64,000 nucleotides of DNA from Propionivibrio sp. (GTDB lineage Bacteria; Pseudomonadota; Gammaproteobacteria; Burkholderiales; Rhodocyclaceae), in the NCBI GenBank assembly GCA_016705685.1, contig JADJLB010000002.1, positions 496,001 through 560,000 on the forward strand, given 5' to 3'. Numbering within the stretch: the first letter of the stretch is position 1; the number at the start of each line of letters is the position of its first letter. The notes under the pieces were generated by a model, which saw only the letters and a list, made by a program, of their open reading frames with translations, was not told the origin of the DNA and ran no database searches. A program made the position numbers and the translations under genes. This document shows positions 18,038 to 27,367 of this stretch, in pieces.

Positions 18038-19437
18038 TGGGTATGGGTTCCCGCGGCGGAGTTCAGCAGACTACCGTCGAGCGTGCCGATGGCTTTGGCC
18101 AGCGCGGCGCGAAAGACGTTCCAGTCGAGCGTCGCCTGAATGCGCTGCAGCCGGGCGGCCGCCAGCGCGCTCTGGGCATTGAGTAAATCGAGGATCGTAC
18201 CGACGCCGGCCTTGTAGCGCCCGAGCGCGACGCGTTCCGACTGTTCGGCACTGGCCAGCAGATCGGCGCTGGTCTTGACCGACTGGGTTGCCGTGATCAG
18301 GCTCTGGTAGGCGCTCCACACATCAAGCGCGACCTGCAGCCTGACGTTATCGCGTTGGGCTCCGGCCACTTCGGCGGAAGCCTGTGCCGAACGCACCCGG
18401 TAGCTTGTGCTGAAGCCGGAAAAGAGCGGCAGGGTGAGCGTTACGCCGATGGCGCTGCTATGGCTGGTTATGCTCCCTGAATCTGTCCACACCGGCCCGG
18501 TGCTGAGGGCCAGCGTCGGCAGGCCGGCGGAACGGGTGTAGTCGACGTTGGCCTGGGCGGCCTTGAGCTGTGCTTCGGCGGCTTTGAGATCGGGCCGCCG
18601 CTGTTGTGCTTCGACGATCAGCGCGTCGATATCGCGCTCGATGTCCGCACTGGGAGTGATTTCGGGAATATCGGCCAGTTGCAGCGATTGGCCGGCGTTC
18701 ATGCCCATGACATTAGCCAGCGTGCCATAGGCAATTCGGGCGACACCCTCGGCCTTGATCCGGTTGAGCGTCGCCTGAGACCAGGCGGTTTGCGCCTGCA
18801 AGCGGTCGGCCGGGGTGCCGGTGCCGATCCTGTAACGTGCTTCGGCGGCAGTGAAGCTTTCACGGCTGGATTTTTCCGATTCCTGTGCGGCAATGACGGC
18901 AGCACGTGCCGCCTGGGTGTTGTAGTAGGACTGGAGTGCGGCAAGAAAAACACTTTGCACGGTAGCATCGAGCGTCGAGGTGGCGGCGCTAAGAAGTTGC
19001 CGGGCGGCTTCAAGGTTGGCCGAACGTGCGCCGAAGTCGTAGATCAACCAGGAGAGCGTCAATGAGGCGCTGCGTAAAGTGGTGTTCTCACCCTGCTTGC
19101 GCACCCGGCTGGTCGCCAGATTGCCATCCAGCTTGGGCAGGAAAGCCGATTGGGCGACACCGACCTGCGCTGCCTGGACGCGTGCATTGGCCCAGACCTC
19201 ATGCGTATTCGGGTTCTGGCACAGTGCCTGGTCGACGACTTCAAGCAGGCCATAGATCGATCCAGAGGGAATTGCCTTGCAGGGAGCATAACTGCCCTCT
19301 GCCGTGGCGCTCAGGTTTGGGCGTGGTGGCGTGATCGCCGAGGTGTCGAACGGGTCGATCGTTCCAAAGGCCAACGCGGCATTTGTGCATACGCCGGTCA
19401 GGGTGGCAAGGGTCAGCAATCGGGCATTTGAACGCAT
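18034..19437 (-). CDS. TolC-family outer-membrane efflux channel
   Basis: 467 residues starting MRSNARLLTLATLTGVCTNA, with a signal peptide cleaved near AALAFG. It has two outer-membrane efflux protein repeats with typical motifs such as QSAFLPKLDGNLATSR, SLTLSWLIYDFGARSANLEAA, ALGRYKAGVGTILDLLNAQSALA and a C-terminal NVFRAALAKAIGTLDG. The start at 19437 is preferred over the upstream alternative because it gives a proper signal peptide. It is the first gene of the tolC-macA-ATPase-permease operon, presumably forming a complete tripartite exporter for a macrolide, peptide or lipid substrate. Confidence 0.92.
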   Translation of the reverse strand: MRSNARLLTLATLTGVCTNAALAFGTIDPFDTSAITPPRPNLSATAEGSYAPCKAIPSGSIYGLLEVVDQALCQNPNTHEVWANARVQAAQVGVAQSAFLPKLDGNLATSRVRKQGENTTLRSASLTLSWLIYDFGARSANLEAARQLLSAATSTLDATVQSVFLAALQSYYNTQAARAAVIAAQESEKSSRESFTAAEARYRIGTGTPADRLQAQTAWSQATLNRIKAEGVARIAYGTLANVMGMNAGQSLQLADIPEITPSADIERDIDALIVEAQQRRPDLKAAEAQLKAAQANVDYTRSAGLPTLALSTGPVWTDSGSITSHSSAIGVTLTLPLFSGFSTSYRVRSAQASAEVAGAQRDNVRLQVALDVWSAYQSLITATQSVKTSADLLASAEQSERVALGRYKAGVGTILDLLNAQSALAAARLQRIQATLDWNVFRAALAKAIGTLDGSLLNSAAGTHTQ

Positions 19438-19571
19438 TGTTTCGCGGCAGGGAACAGTATTTCGGCTAGTATAGCGGCCTTCAATCGATCCCACGCGACC
19501 TCACCCCCGCCAACAGTTAGCAAATGTTTCCGGTGGCGCGCGAGTGTCTCCCTCATTCAAGGTCAACGCCG

Positions 19572-20126
19572 ATGGCGCTCAAAGCGACGATATTCAAAGC
19601 CGATCTGACGATTTCGGATATCGATCGCAACCATTACCAGAACTATACGCTGACGCTGGCACGCCATCCCTCAGAAAACGACACGCGCATGATGGTCCGG
19701 CTGTTGGCCTTCATGCGCTATGCCGATGAGGCGTTGGCCTTCGGCAAGGGCTTGTCTTCCGACGAAGAACCCGATCTCTGGCTCAAGGATCTGACCGGCG
19801 CGATCGATCTTTGGATAGCCGTCGGCCAGCCCGATGAACGCTGGCTGCGCAAGGCGTCGGGGCGGGCCGGGCGGGTGGTGGTGTTTACCTACGGTGGACG
19901 CGTGGCGGAAATGTGGTGGGAGCAGAATCGATCATCGCTGGAAAAACTCCCCAAGCTGACCGTATTCCGCTTGTCGCCGGAAAGCACTCAGGCACTGGCC
20001 ACACAGGCGCATCGCATGATGACATTGCAATGCACGATCCAGGACGGCGAACTGATGATTTCAGGATTGGGCCAACTCGTTCACGTCGAGCCCGTTGTCC
20101 TGATGGATTCGGGAAGCCACGGATAA
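19572..20126 (+). CDS. yaeQ: YaeQ family protein
   Basis: 184 residues, close to the family's usual 180. It starts MALKATIFKADLTISDIDRN and keeps the YaeQ motifs TLARHPSENDTRMMVRLLAF, DLTGAIDLWIAVGQPDERWLRKASGRA and VFTYGG. YaeQ adopts a PD-(D/E)xK nuclease-like fold; its biological role is not settled. The ATG at 19572 is chosen over an upstream in-frame ATG because the family begins here. It is a single gene divergent from the exporter operon. Confidence 0.92.
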   Translation: MALKATIFKADLTISDIDRNHYQNYTLTLARHPSENDTRMMVRLLAFMRYADEALAFGKGLSSDEEPDLWLKDLTGAIDLWIAVGQPDERWLRKASGRAGRVVVFTYGGRVAEMWWEQNRSSLEKLPKLTVFRLSPESTQALATQAHRMMTLQCTIQDGELMISGLGQLVHVEPVVLMDSGSHG

Positions 20127-20150
20127 CGAGCCTGCCCGGAGGGCCGTCAT

Positions 20151-20708
20151 TTAGCGTTGTTGCTGCCGCTTCATCATCTCCTGCATCTTCGGGTCTTTCA
20201 TCATTTCGTTGACGTTGACGGTGCCCATGTTCGGCATGATCACGTCACCGGGCTTCTGGCCGGGTTTGCAAGGGCCAAGCCAGCGCGCTTCCTGGGTCAT
20301 GCTGGATTCGCTCATGCCATGCATGGGCGGGCTGTATCGCGTTTTCATCGTTCCTTTGTAACTCGAATCGAAAGCGCCTTCGAAAACGCCATCCGTCGTC
20401 GCGGTCGAGCCTTCTATCTGGCATACCGAATGGACGGCCACCCTGTTGCCAGAAGGTTTGACGTCCATGACGCTGCAATCGGTCTTGCCCTTTTTTGCCT
20501 GTTGCTGCATGAGATTGTCGGTGTTCTGATCGATGCATTGTTGCATGGCGCCCATGTTGGGAACGCCTTCCATGTGCATGTTGATTTCCCACAGGCCGGC
20601 TTTGCGTTTGGGCATGTCGGCGGATAGCGCCATCCCGGCCTGGCTGGCGGTGACAAGGCCGATGACAAGCATGGCGAGGGTGTGGCGGATCTTGCGTGGT
20701 GAGTTCAT
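20151..20708 (-). CDS. DUF3617 periplasmic protein
   Basis: 185 residues with a signal peptide (MNSPRKIRHTLAMLVIGLVT, cleavage near ALSA). The DUF3617 hallmarks are PKRKAGLWEINMHMEGVPNM near the mature N-terminus, conserved cysteines in MQQCIDQ, TDCSVMD and HSVCQIEG, and a C-terminal WLGPCKPGQKPGDVI. It ends in a Met/Gln/Lys-rich tail (MMKDPKMQEMMKRQQQR). Function is unknown. It is 70 bp downstream of the DUF748 gene on the same strand. Confidence 0.85.
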   Translation of the reverse strand: MNSPRKIRHTLAMLVIGLVTASQAGMALSADMPKRKAGLWEINMHMEGVPNMGAMQQCIDQNTDNLMQQQAKKGKTDCSVMDVKPSGNRVAVHSVCQIEGSTATTDGVFEGAFDSSYKGTMKTRYSPPMHGMSESSMTQEARWLGPCKPGQKPGDVIMPNMGTVNVNEMMKDPKMQEMMKRQQQR

Positions 20709-20779
20709 AGGGGCTCCTGGAGTCGATGGCACAGTAAGAAATTTTCTGGAAGTCTCGTTGCGGATAATAAACCGATTGT

Positions 20780-21955
20780 TCATTTCCCGAAGAGTTTGCC
20801 GAGGGTGTCGCCTATCCCTTTGGCCGAACCACTGCCGATGCTCTCGACGCCTTTGGCCAGCCCTTCGATGCTGACGCCGAGCGTGTTGGCCACCGAAGAG
20901 CCGATACGGGTCATCAGGTTTTCGTTGAGGGAAAAATGCGGATCGTTGATGTTGCCGTCGAGAACAAATTTAACCGAGATTTTCCCCGCGCGGTTCTTCA
21001 TCATGGCAATCGCCGCACTGCGCGGCATGCCCATGATGGTGCCGGTGGTCGACGACGACGCCAGCTCCATATCGCTCAGCGTCAGGGTGCCGGGAGCGTG
21101 CAGCAGGCCTTTGTGTACGGACGATGCGAGGTCGAGGTCAAGCGTTCCCTTCTTGACGCCGCTCTCGGTGGCCTTGATCAGATACGGTTGCAGTGACACC
21201 AGATCGACGCCGCTCAGTCGTGTGGTGATTTCCATTTCTTTGCTCGCCAGTTCGATCCAGCCGTTGATTGATATTTTTCCGTCATGTCGAACACCCTTCA
21301 GGACAGCGTCAAGCTTGATCGGGCTCTGGCCTTTGAGGTCGGGCAGGTGGATTTTTCCGATGCTGGCATTGATCTGCTCAAGAGTGAGTTTGAGGGGAGG
21401 TTGCCGGATGGTGGCATCAAAGAATTCGATTGCGCCATTGACCAGTTCAACCTTGCCGATGCTGATTGGGGTTGTGTTGCTGGCCTCTGCCTCTTCCTTC
21501 TTGCCTCCCGATTTCTTGGTGTTGCCCGGTTCATTGGGGGGGGTGGCAGTGCCCAGCAGGCTGGGCAAAACGTGAATTCGGCCATCCTTGGCGCGCAACA
21601 TCGAGACGTAAGCGCCTTCAATCCTCAGGGTGTGTAATACCACCCGGGCACTCAGCAAGTCACGAATCGCCGGAACGACCAGGATGCGTTCTGCGCGCAA
21701 CTGATCCTCGGCCGGCCAGGCATTCTTCACGTCCGGGTTGCTTTTGACTTGCGGCGCACGAATGCGGATGCCGATGATTTCGAGTCCGGTCAATCCGACG
21801 CGTATTTCCTTGATTTCACCATACGGCCCCAAGGCTTTTTCGACCTGCCCCTTGAGCGATTGAACGGCAAACTGGAAGGCGGCAAAGCCGGCTATCAGCA
21901 AAACAAGCGTGGTGCTACCGAGGATTAGTACCCAGCGTCTGGCTCGTGTGCTCAT
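20780..21955 (-). CDS. DUF748 / AsmA-like envelope protein
   Basis: 391 codons starting MSTRARRWVLILGSTTLVLL. A single N-terminal transmembrane anchor is followed by a large periplasmic domain with AsmA/DUF748 features: IRVGLTGLEIIGIRIRAP, TLRIEGAYVSMLRAKDGRIH and ELVNGAIEFFDATIRQPPLK. A Lys/Glu/Ser-rich insertion lies near residue 150. The C-terminus is Gly-rich and amphipathic (GLAKGVESIGSGSAKGIG). Relatives act in lipid transport or outer-membrane homeostasis. I use the ATG at 21955, since the longer frame adds an uncharacteristic Arg-rich extension. Confidence 0.8.
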   Translation of the reverse strand: MSTRARRWVLILGSTTLVLLIAGFAAFQFAVQSLKGQVEKALGPYGEIKEIRVGLTGLEIIGIRIRAPQVKSNPDVKNAWPAEDQLRAERILVVPAIRDLLSARVVLHTLRIEGAYVSMLRAKDGRIHVLPSLLGTATPPNEPGNTKKSGGKKEEAEASNTTPISIGKVELVNGAIEFFDATIRQPPLKLTLEQINASIGKIHLPDLKGQSPIKLDAVLKGVRHDGKISINGWIELASKEMEITTRLSGVDLVSLQPYLIKATESGVKKGTLDLDLASSVHKGLLHAPGTLTLSDMELASSSTTGTIMGMPRSAAIAMMKNRAGKISVKFVLDGNINDPHFSLNENLMTRIGSSVANTLGVSIEGLAKGVESIGSGSAKGIGDTLGKLFGK

Positions 21956-22163
21956 GATCGACCCTGAAGAATGCGTGAGAGTAGTCGGACTGCAGAACCC
22001 AGGGTGAAAGAATACTACGACTTTCCGCGCACCGGATGACGCGTTTGCTCGTTGGGGGCGGTTGATTCGTGGGGGAGAAACCCGCCGCTTGGGCAAACAT
22101 CGCGGCTATGGTCTATGATGGCAGTCAGGGGCTTGTTCAGGCCCGGAGCAGGAGGGTCCAGTT

Positions 22164-22433
22164 ATGGAAGTCGGTTCAGTATCATCTGGCATCAACGCCG
22201 CGTTGACCTCGGGTCTGCAAGCGCAGGCGGGCGTGCGTCAATCGGAGCAGACGCAACAGACCCAGCAGGCACAGCAGAATCAACAGTCAGCGCAGACCGA
22301 GCAGACTCAGAATACCCGGTCCGTTGACGAGCGGGAAGCGGCGGACCGTGCGCGAAGCGAAGTGGAAAACGCGCGTCCAACGGTCAATGCCAATGGGCAA
22401 ACGGTCGGAACGCGGGTCAACACAACAGCCTGA
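22164..22433 (+). CDS. Small Gln-rich hypothetical protein
   Basis: 89 residues with a strong Shine-Dalgarno (GGAGGG at 22150-22155). It starts MEVGSVSSGINAALTSGLQA and continues into a Gln/Thr/Ala low-complexity stretch (QTQQTQQAQQNQQSAQTEQT), then a charged helical segment (DEREAADRARSEVENARP). There is no signal peptide or membrane segment. The N-terminus resembles small bacterial proteins annotated as putative motility proteins, but the match is weak. It is probably intrinsically disordered. Confidence 0.7.
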   Translation: MEVGSVSSGINAALTSGLQAQAGVRQSEQTQQTQQAQQNQQSAQTEQTQNTRSVDEREAADRARSEVENARPTVNANGQTVGTRVNTTA

Positions 22434-22460
22434 GGCGTTGTGCCCGGCGTTTTTCAGCCG

Positions 22461-22781
22461 CTATCCGGCGATTCGTGCCTCGGTCCACGCCATTCCACCC
22501 ATCACGGCCGCGAGGGAAACGATCAGCAATGCAAGGCGGATCGCCAGGTAAACCCTGGGGTTTGCGTGACGGTCTGAAATCGCGAAAATGTGCAGGGCGC
22601 CCCAGGCGACGGCAAGTCCAATCAGCAGCGGGATGCCGATAACTTGTAATTCGGTTCCGTTGAGCGCCAGCAGGCGTGCTTCGCGCCAGGGTACGGCGAC
22701 GAATACGCCAAACGTCCAGAACAAGGCGGCGCTACCGGCGGCGCAGAGTGAAGCGACGATCCGGGTGATCCAGTTTTCCAC
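22461..22781 (-). CDS. Small integral membrane protein, unknown function
   Basis: 106 residues with three predicted transmembrane helices (about 7-30, 45-66 and 79-100), for example VIGIPLLIGLAVAWGALHIF and LAIRLALLIVSLAAVMGGMA. There are no catalytic motifs. It is 48 bp downstream of the methyltransferase gene on the same strand, so the two could form a short transcript. Not recognised. Confidence 0.65.
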   Translation of the reverse strand: MENWITRIVASLCAAGSAALFWTFGVFVAVPWREARLLALNGTELQVIGIPLLIGLAVAWGALHIFAISDRHANPRVYLAIRLALLIVSLAAVMGGMAWTEARIAG

Positions 22782-22828
22782 GATGTTTCCTTGATTTCGA
22801 CAAAACGGTTAAAGCGCGTGGCGGGCAA

Positions 22829-23668
22829 CTAAGCGCCAGAGTAAACAAATCGATCACGCAATGCATCGACATTCAATTCGTGCAAGATCGCTTCCAGTCG
22901 CTCCACGGCGTTGTTGCGCACATGACCCGACTGCCTGGCGATGATCAGTTCATTTTTCAGCGAGTGCTCCCAACCGACCAGTTCGGTGACCTGCACCTGA
23001 TAGCCCTGAGCTTCGAGCTGCAGGCAACGCAGCACGTTGGTGAGCTGGCTGCCGAATTCCCGGGTATGGAGCGGGTGGCGCCACAGTTCCGAAAGCGGTG
23101 TTTTGGAAAACGAGGCATTCTTGTTTCGACGCAGAGCAGCGGCGACTTCGGCCTGGCAACAGGGTACTAGGACGATAAAGCGGGCCTGCTTGCGCAGGGC
23201 AAAGCGGATGGCATCGTCAGTGGCCGTGTCGCAGGCGTGCAGTGCGGTAACCACATCGATTCGCTCGGGAAGGGCGGAGCTATGGACGGCGTCCTCGATA
23301 CTCAGATTGAGAAAGCTCATTCGCTCGAAATTCAGCCGTTGAGCCAGTTCGCGCGATTTTTCGACCAATTCCGGGCGCGTCTCGATGCCGAAAATATGCC
23401 CGCCGGTACGCGATTTGAAGAACAGGTCGTAGAGGATGAAACCAAGGTAGGACTTGCCGGCGCCGTGATCGGCCAGCGTCATGGTTTCATTGCCGGCCAG
23501 CACCTCGGCGAGCAAGGGTTCGATGAAGTGGTAAAGGTGATACACCTGCTTGAGCTTGCGGCGGCTGTCCTGGTTCAGCTTGCCGTCGCGCGTCAGAATG
23601 TGCAGTTCCTTGAGCAGTTCGATGGATTGCCCGGTCTTGATCTCGGGCAGAGATGGCTGGTGTTTCAT
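22829..23668 (-). CDS. SAM-dependent methyltransferase (Methyltransf_25/GSTCD-like)
   Basis: 279 residues. The class I SAM fold is shown by motif I TLADHGAGKSYLGFILYDLF (around residue 65), motif II IFGIETRPELVEKSRELAQ and the conserved DVVTALHACDTATDDAIRFA followed by VLVPCCQAEVA. The LHACDTATDDA...PCCQ pattern is typical of the family related to eukaryotic GSTCD/TRM13-type proteins. The substrate is unknown, though an RNA target is plausible. It is divergent from the RbgA-like GTPase gene. Confidence 0.8.
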   Translation of the reverse strand: MKHQPSLPEIKTGQSIELLKELHILTRDGKLNQDSRRKLKQVYHLYHFIEPLLAEVLAGNETMTLADHGAGKSYLGFILYDLFFKSRTGGHIFGIETRPELVEKSRELAQRLNFERMSFLNLSIEDAVHSSALPERIDVVTALHACDTATDDAIRFALRKQARFIVLVPCCQAEVAAALRRNKNASFSKTPLSELWRHPLHTREFGSQLTNVLRCLQLEAQGYQVQVTELVGWEHSLKNELIIARQSGHVRNNAVERLEAILHELNVDALRDRFVYSGA

Positions 23669-23764
23669 CGTGCGAGTTCGCGATAAACGCCTATTTTAGG
23701 CGTAATCACGTGAATGGACGAAGCAATGGGATAATGGCGTCCTTTTTACCGGTATATATTCTTC

Positions 23765-24664
23765 ATGGCTGTTCAGTGGTATCCAGGGCACATGACCTCG
23801 GCGCGCAAGAAGGCGGCCGAAACCATGGCGATGATCGATGTGGTGATCGAAGTGCTCGACGCACGTCTGCCCGAAGCCAGCACCAACCCGCTCGTTCGCG
23901 AGCTCCGCCTGCACCGCCAGCGTCCTTGTCTGAAAGTGATGAACAAGGCCGATCTCGCCGATCCGGAGGTCACCCGAGCCTGGATCGATCATTACAACCG
24001 GCAGGAGGGGGTGAAAGCCGTGGCGCTGTCGAGCAAGAACTCGGGCGAGGTAGCACGCATTCCCCTGCTCTGTCAGCGTCTTGCGCCGCATCGCAGCGAC
24101 AACATCAAGCCATTGCGTATGCTGATCATGGGCATTCCCAATGTCGGCAAATCGACCCTGATGAATGTGCTGGTCAAACGCAAGATCGCCAAGGTCGGCG
24201 ATGAGCCGGCGGTAACCAAATCGCAGCAGACGCACCAGATCAGCGTTCGCCACACGATCACCGATACGCCGGGTCTGATGTGGCCAAAGATCGAACATCC
24301 GAGCGACGGCCTGATGCTTGCGGCGAGTCACGCCATAGGCCGCAATGCCGTGATCGACGAGGAAGTCGCGGTTTTTCTGGCCGAGCTATTGTTGGTGCGC
24401 TATCCGGCGCTGCTCTCGGCGCGCTACGGTTTCGCCGTCGACGGCGTCGACGCGGTGGGCGTCATCGAAGGCATCGCCGGGCGACGATCCTTGCTCCTGC
24501 GTGGCGGCAAGCCCGATTTCGAGAAAGCTTCGGCTGTTTTGGTGCAGGATTACCGCGATGGCAAGCTCGGCCGGATCAGTTTGGAAACGCCCGAAACACG
24601 CCACAGGATGCTCCTTGAGCGCACCGGGGCACCGATACACGGCGCAGAAGACACGCCGTCTTGA
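23765..24664 (+). CDS. Ribosome biogenesis GTPase YlqF/RbgA family
   Basis: A 299-residue circularly permuted GTPase. G4 (NKADLADP, about residue 60) comes before G1 (GIPNVGKSTLMN, about 122) and G3 (DTPGLMWPKI). It starts MAVQWYPGHMTSARKKAAET, matching the RbgA N-terminus that contains WFPGHM. In Bacillus, RbgA is needed for late 50S assembly; proteobacterial homologues are less studied. The C-terminal helical domain is present and includes DYRDGKLGRISLETP. It is transcribed alone. Confidence 0.92.
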   Translation: MAVQWYPGHMTSARKKAAETMAMIDVVIEVLDARLPEASTNPLVRELRLHRQRPCLKVMNKADLADPEVTRAWIDHYNRQEGVKAVALSSKNSGEVARIPLLCQRLAPHRSDNIKPLRMLIMGIPNVGKSTLMNVLVKRKIAKVGDEPAVTKSQQTHQISVRHTITDTPGLMWPKIEHPSDGLMLAASHAIGRNAVIDEEVAVFLAELLLVRYPALLSARYGFAVDGVDAVGVIEGIAGRRSLLLRGGKPDFEKASAVLVQDYRDGKLGRISLETPETRHRMLLERTGAPIHGAEDTPS

Positions 24665-24698
24665 CACAGCATGACGCGGGTATCGAGACCGCAGGTTG

Positions 24699-24968
24699 TC
24701 ATCTGGTCTCTGACGGATGCCCGGACTGAGACTGCTCGGATTGGGGTTTGGCGATGAATTGCTTGATGACGGGAACCACGTTGCTCCAGACGTACCAGCC
24801 GCCATAGCCGAGAAGAACCAGAATAACGATAAGTTGAATCGCAAAATTCCGCGCATTGCGCTGCTGCCGGCTGATACTTTTCGCCGGGTCGGTGGCGCCG
24901 CAACCAGGGCAGGCCAGCGCAGACGTATCGACCTGGTGACCACAGGCACGGCATGGCTCGAGCGACAT
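24699..24968 (-). CDS. Zinc-ribbon membrane protein
   Basis: 89 residues. An N-terminal zinc ribbon (CRACGHQVDTSALACPGCG, two CxxC pairs) is followed by a basic linker and one transmembrane helix (FAIQLIVILVLLGYGGWYVW). A short charged tail is rich in Ser/Gln/Glu. Zinc-ribbon plus single-pass proteins of this kind are common and functionally undefined. It converges with the RbgA-like gene. Confidence 0.75.
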   Translation of the reverse strand: MSLEPCRACGHQVDTSALACPGCGATDPAKSISRQQRNARNFAIQLIVILVLLGYGGWYVWSNVVPVIKQFIAKPQSEQSQSGHPSETR

Positions 24969-25106
24969 TCCGTTCTTCCCTTCATAATGACTGAGGGATT
25001 ATAGTCCGGGAGATCGCCGGTTTGCCACATCGGCGCTTGCTCCGCTCAAGCGGCCGATTGACCATTGCACTTGCTGCGCATCCGTCCCGAGCCGAAAGGG
25101 CATGCC

Positions 25107-25310
25107 ATGAAAGACCGACTGACCGAGCTGGAAATCAAAACGAGTCTGAACGAAGATCTGCTCGAAGAACTCAATCGTACGGTGTATCGGCAGCAGCAAC
25201 AGATCGAATTGTTGCAGGAACAGTTGCGGTTCCTCTTCAGGCAAGTGCAGGCCCATGATGAACCGGCCGAACCCCGCAGCCTGCGCGATGAAATCCCGCC
25301 ACATTACTGA
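25107..25310 (+). CDS. slyX: SlyX family protein
   Basis: 67 residues, the usual SlyX length. It starts MKDRLTELEIKTSLNEDLLE and forms one coiled coil through QQQIELLQEQLRFLFRQVQ. It ends with the family-typical Pro-rich tail RDEIPPHY. Biochemical function is unknown. The ATG at 25107 is chosen over an in-frame upstream alternative because it matches the family N-terminus. Confidence 0.92.
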   Translation: MKDRLTELEIKTSLNEDLLEELNRTVYRQQQQIELLQEQLRFLFRQVQAHDEPAEPRSLRDEIPPHY

Positions 25311-25324
25311 TCAAAGCCGGGTAA

Positions 25325-27217
25325 TCACCTGATCGCCAGCGGGATTGTCCGGCCTTTCTTCAGCTTGCCGATGACATGCATTTCGCAGGGCCTGCAATCG
25401 AAGCGCAGGGTCAACTTCTCGGCGCCGTTCATCAGGATCATCGGGTCGGGGCGCAAGCCTTTGACCTGTTTGGGGCATAGATTGAAGCTGAAGCGCAGAC
25501 AGTGCTTGGTGATCATCAGCGAAACCTCACCTTTTTCCACGTTGCACTCATAGGCCGGCTCGATGACGCTGACCCCGTGTTTTTCATAAAAGGCGCGTGC
25601 TTTCTCGTTGAGCACGTTGCCCAGATAGCTCAGCGCATCCTCCGGGTAAGGTATCGGAGGCTCAATCGCGGCATGGCGCATCGGGCGTCTGTAGGCGGCC
25701 ATTCGGGCGGCATCGAGCGCTTCGATGGCGTTTCGGCGCAGTTGATTCAATGCCGAGTCCGGGATGAACCAGGCCGTGTCGATGATCAGATCGAGCGCAT
25801 GAACACGGTAGTGGGTACCGCCCAGCTTGCCCAGATTCGCGCGCAGCCGGGTCATCGCCGACGCCGGCTTTTTCGCCGCCACCTTGTCATGGACCAGGCG
25901 GGCGGTGGCGCCGACGCCTTCGTCGTCTTCAATTTGCAGAGCGAAACCATCCCCGGTTTCCTCGAATCGCAGGCTTGCCGGAATCAAGCGCTCGGCGGAC
26001 TTTTTCTCCAACTGACGCTCGAATTCCCGATCCAGGTTGCGATAGATCGTCGCGCCGATCTTCAGGTCGGCGGGCAAGCTTCCGTCATTGAAAGCCGGGA
26101 AGAGGCGGTAGCCGGAGCCTGCCGCTTCGACACGGTTGATGCGCAGGCCGACGAGCTTGGAATCGTCATCGAAGTAGGTGATGCCATCGCCATTATGCAG
26201 CGGCGCATCGCTGTCGACGTCAAAATTGTCGCGGCCGACGCGGGTGACCGCGCCGATGGTCTCGCCGACAAACTTGGGCGAATCGAAGGCGCCGATATCC
26301 GCCTGGCGGTCGTGCAGAAAATAGTCCGTCGAACCCCGGTTGAAGGTTTTCTCCGTCTTGGGCGTGAACAGGAAGTGGCTTTGTCCCGAGGAGCTGCGCC
26401 GATAACGGGGCCGCTCGGTCATGATCTCGTCAAGGCGCTGCCGGTAATGCGCGGTGACGTTCTTGACGTAGGAAAGATCCTTCAAGCGCCCTTCGATCTT
26501 GAACGAGCGGATTCCGGCTTCGATCAGCGCACGCAGGTTGTCGCTCTGATCGTTGTCTTTCATCGACAGCAGGTGCTTGTCTTCGGCGATGATCCGGCCT
26601 TCCTGGTCGGCCAGCGAGTAGGGCAGCCGGCAGGCCTGCGAACAGTCGCCACGGTTGGCACTGCGCCCGGTGTGCGCGTGGCTGATATTGCACAGGCCGC
26701 TGTAGCTGACGCAGAGCGCGCCGTGCACGAAAAACTCAAGCGTCGCCGTGGTGTGATCGGCGATGCCGCGAATCTGCTGGAGTGAAAGTTCGCGCGCCAG
26801 AACGATCTGCGAAAAACCCACGTCTTCGAGAAAGCGAGCTTTTTCCGGCGTGCGGATATCGGTCTGCGTGCTGGCGTGCAGTTCAATCGGCGGCAGGTCG
26901 AGTTCAAGCAGGCCCATGTCCTGCACGATCAGCGCGTCGGCGCCTGCTTCGTAGCACTGCCAGATCAGCCGCCGGGCGTCTTCGAGTTCATCGTCCTTGA
27001 GCAGGGTATTCAAGGCGACCAGAACCCGGCCGTTGAAGCGGTGTGCGTGGTTCGCTAGCCGCTCGATATCGGCAACCGGGTTGCCGGCATTGGCGCGCGC
27101 GCCAAACGCCGGCCCTCCGATATACACGGCATCGGCGCCGTGACTTATCGCTTCAATACCGAATTCGGCGTTTTTGGCTGGGGCCAGGAGTTCCAGGGTG
27201 TTGCGGCTATTTGGCAT
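25325..27217 (-). CDS. rlhA: Peptidase U32 family protein, RlhA type (23S rRNA ho5C hydroxylation)
   Basis: 630 residues, near the 650 of E. coli RlhA (YdcP). It starts ELLAPAKNAEFGIEAISHGA after a short leader and carries the U32 TIM-barrel motifs ALNTLLKDDELEDA, ELHASTQTDIRTPEKA and FVHGALCVSYSGLCNIS. The cysteine cluster GDCSQACRLPY follows, then SFKIEGRLKDLSYVKNVT. The C-terminal DUF3656 region is present and ends with two cysteines in FDCRPCEMHV. RlhA-type proteins are required for prephenate-dependent 5-hydroxylation of a 23S rRNA cytidine. Despite the family name, protease activity is doubtful. It lies downstream of the lone CRISPR repeat. Confidence 0.85.
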   Translation of the reverse strand: MPNSRNTLELLAPAKNAEFGIEAISHGADAVYIGGPAFGARANAGNPVADIERLANHAHRFNGRVLVALNTLLKDDELEDARRLIWQCYEAGADALIVQDMGLLELDLPPIELHASTQTDIRTPEKARFLEDVGFSQIVLARELSLQQIRGIADHTTATLEFFVHGALCVSYSGLCNISHAHTGRSANRGDCSQACRLPYSLADQEGRIIAEDKHLLSMKDNDQSDNLRALIEAGIRSFKIEGRLKDLSYVKNVTAHYRQRLDEIMTERPRYRRSSSGQSHFLFTPKTEKTFNRGSTDYFLHDRQADIGAFDSPKFVGETIGAVTRVGRDNFDVDSDAPLHNGDGITYFDDDSKLVGLRINRVEAAGSGYRLFPAFNDGSLPADLKIGATIYRNLDREFERQLEKKSAERLIPASLRFEETGDGFALQIEDDEGVGATARLVHDKVAAKKPASAMTRLRANLGKLGGTHYRVHALDLIIDTAWFIPDSALNQLRRNAIEALDAARMAAYRRPMRHAAIEPPIPYPEDALSYLGNVLNEKARAFYEKHGVSVIEPAYECNVEKGEVSLMITKHCLRFSFNLCPKQVKGLRPDPMILMNGAEKLTLRFDCRPCEMHVIGKLKKGRTIPLAIR

Positions 27218-27313
27218 GATGTTGCTCGGAGGCAGAGGGTGACATTGTAATCGTGTGCTGCATGGTCCATTGACGAAGCGTCTGAGAAAAGAGTGAGGGT
27301 AGGTTGGTGAGGT

Positions 27314-27367
27314 AAAGGCCTTCTATGGTGGCGTCGCGGTAGCGACACGAACTAGCGGAGGGCCTTT
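27314..27367. repeat. Imperfect inverted repeat upstream of the lone CRISPR repeat
   Basis: AAAGGCC (27314-27320) pairs with GGCCTTT (27361-27367). Inside the loop a second stem, GTCGC (27333-27337) with GCGAC (27342-27346), closes a GGTA tetraloop. The outer arm lies immediately 5' of the CRISPR repeat, where a spacer or leader end would be. It may be a leader structure, a terminator for the minus strand, or incidental. Confidence 0.4.

Noticed and set aside
25502..26785. A 427-codon plus-strand frame
   Set aside because: Shadow of the RlhA-type gene on the minus strand. It has no recognisable domains, and its length is explained by high GC.
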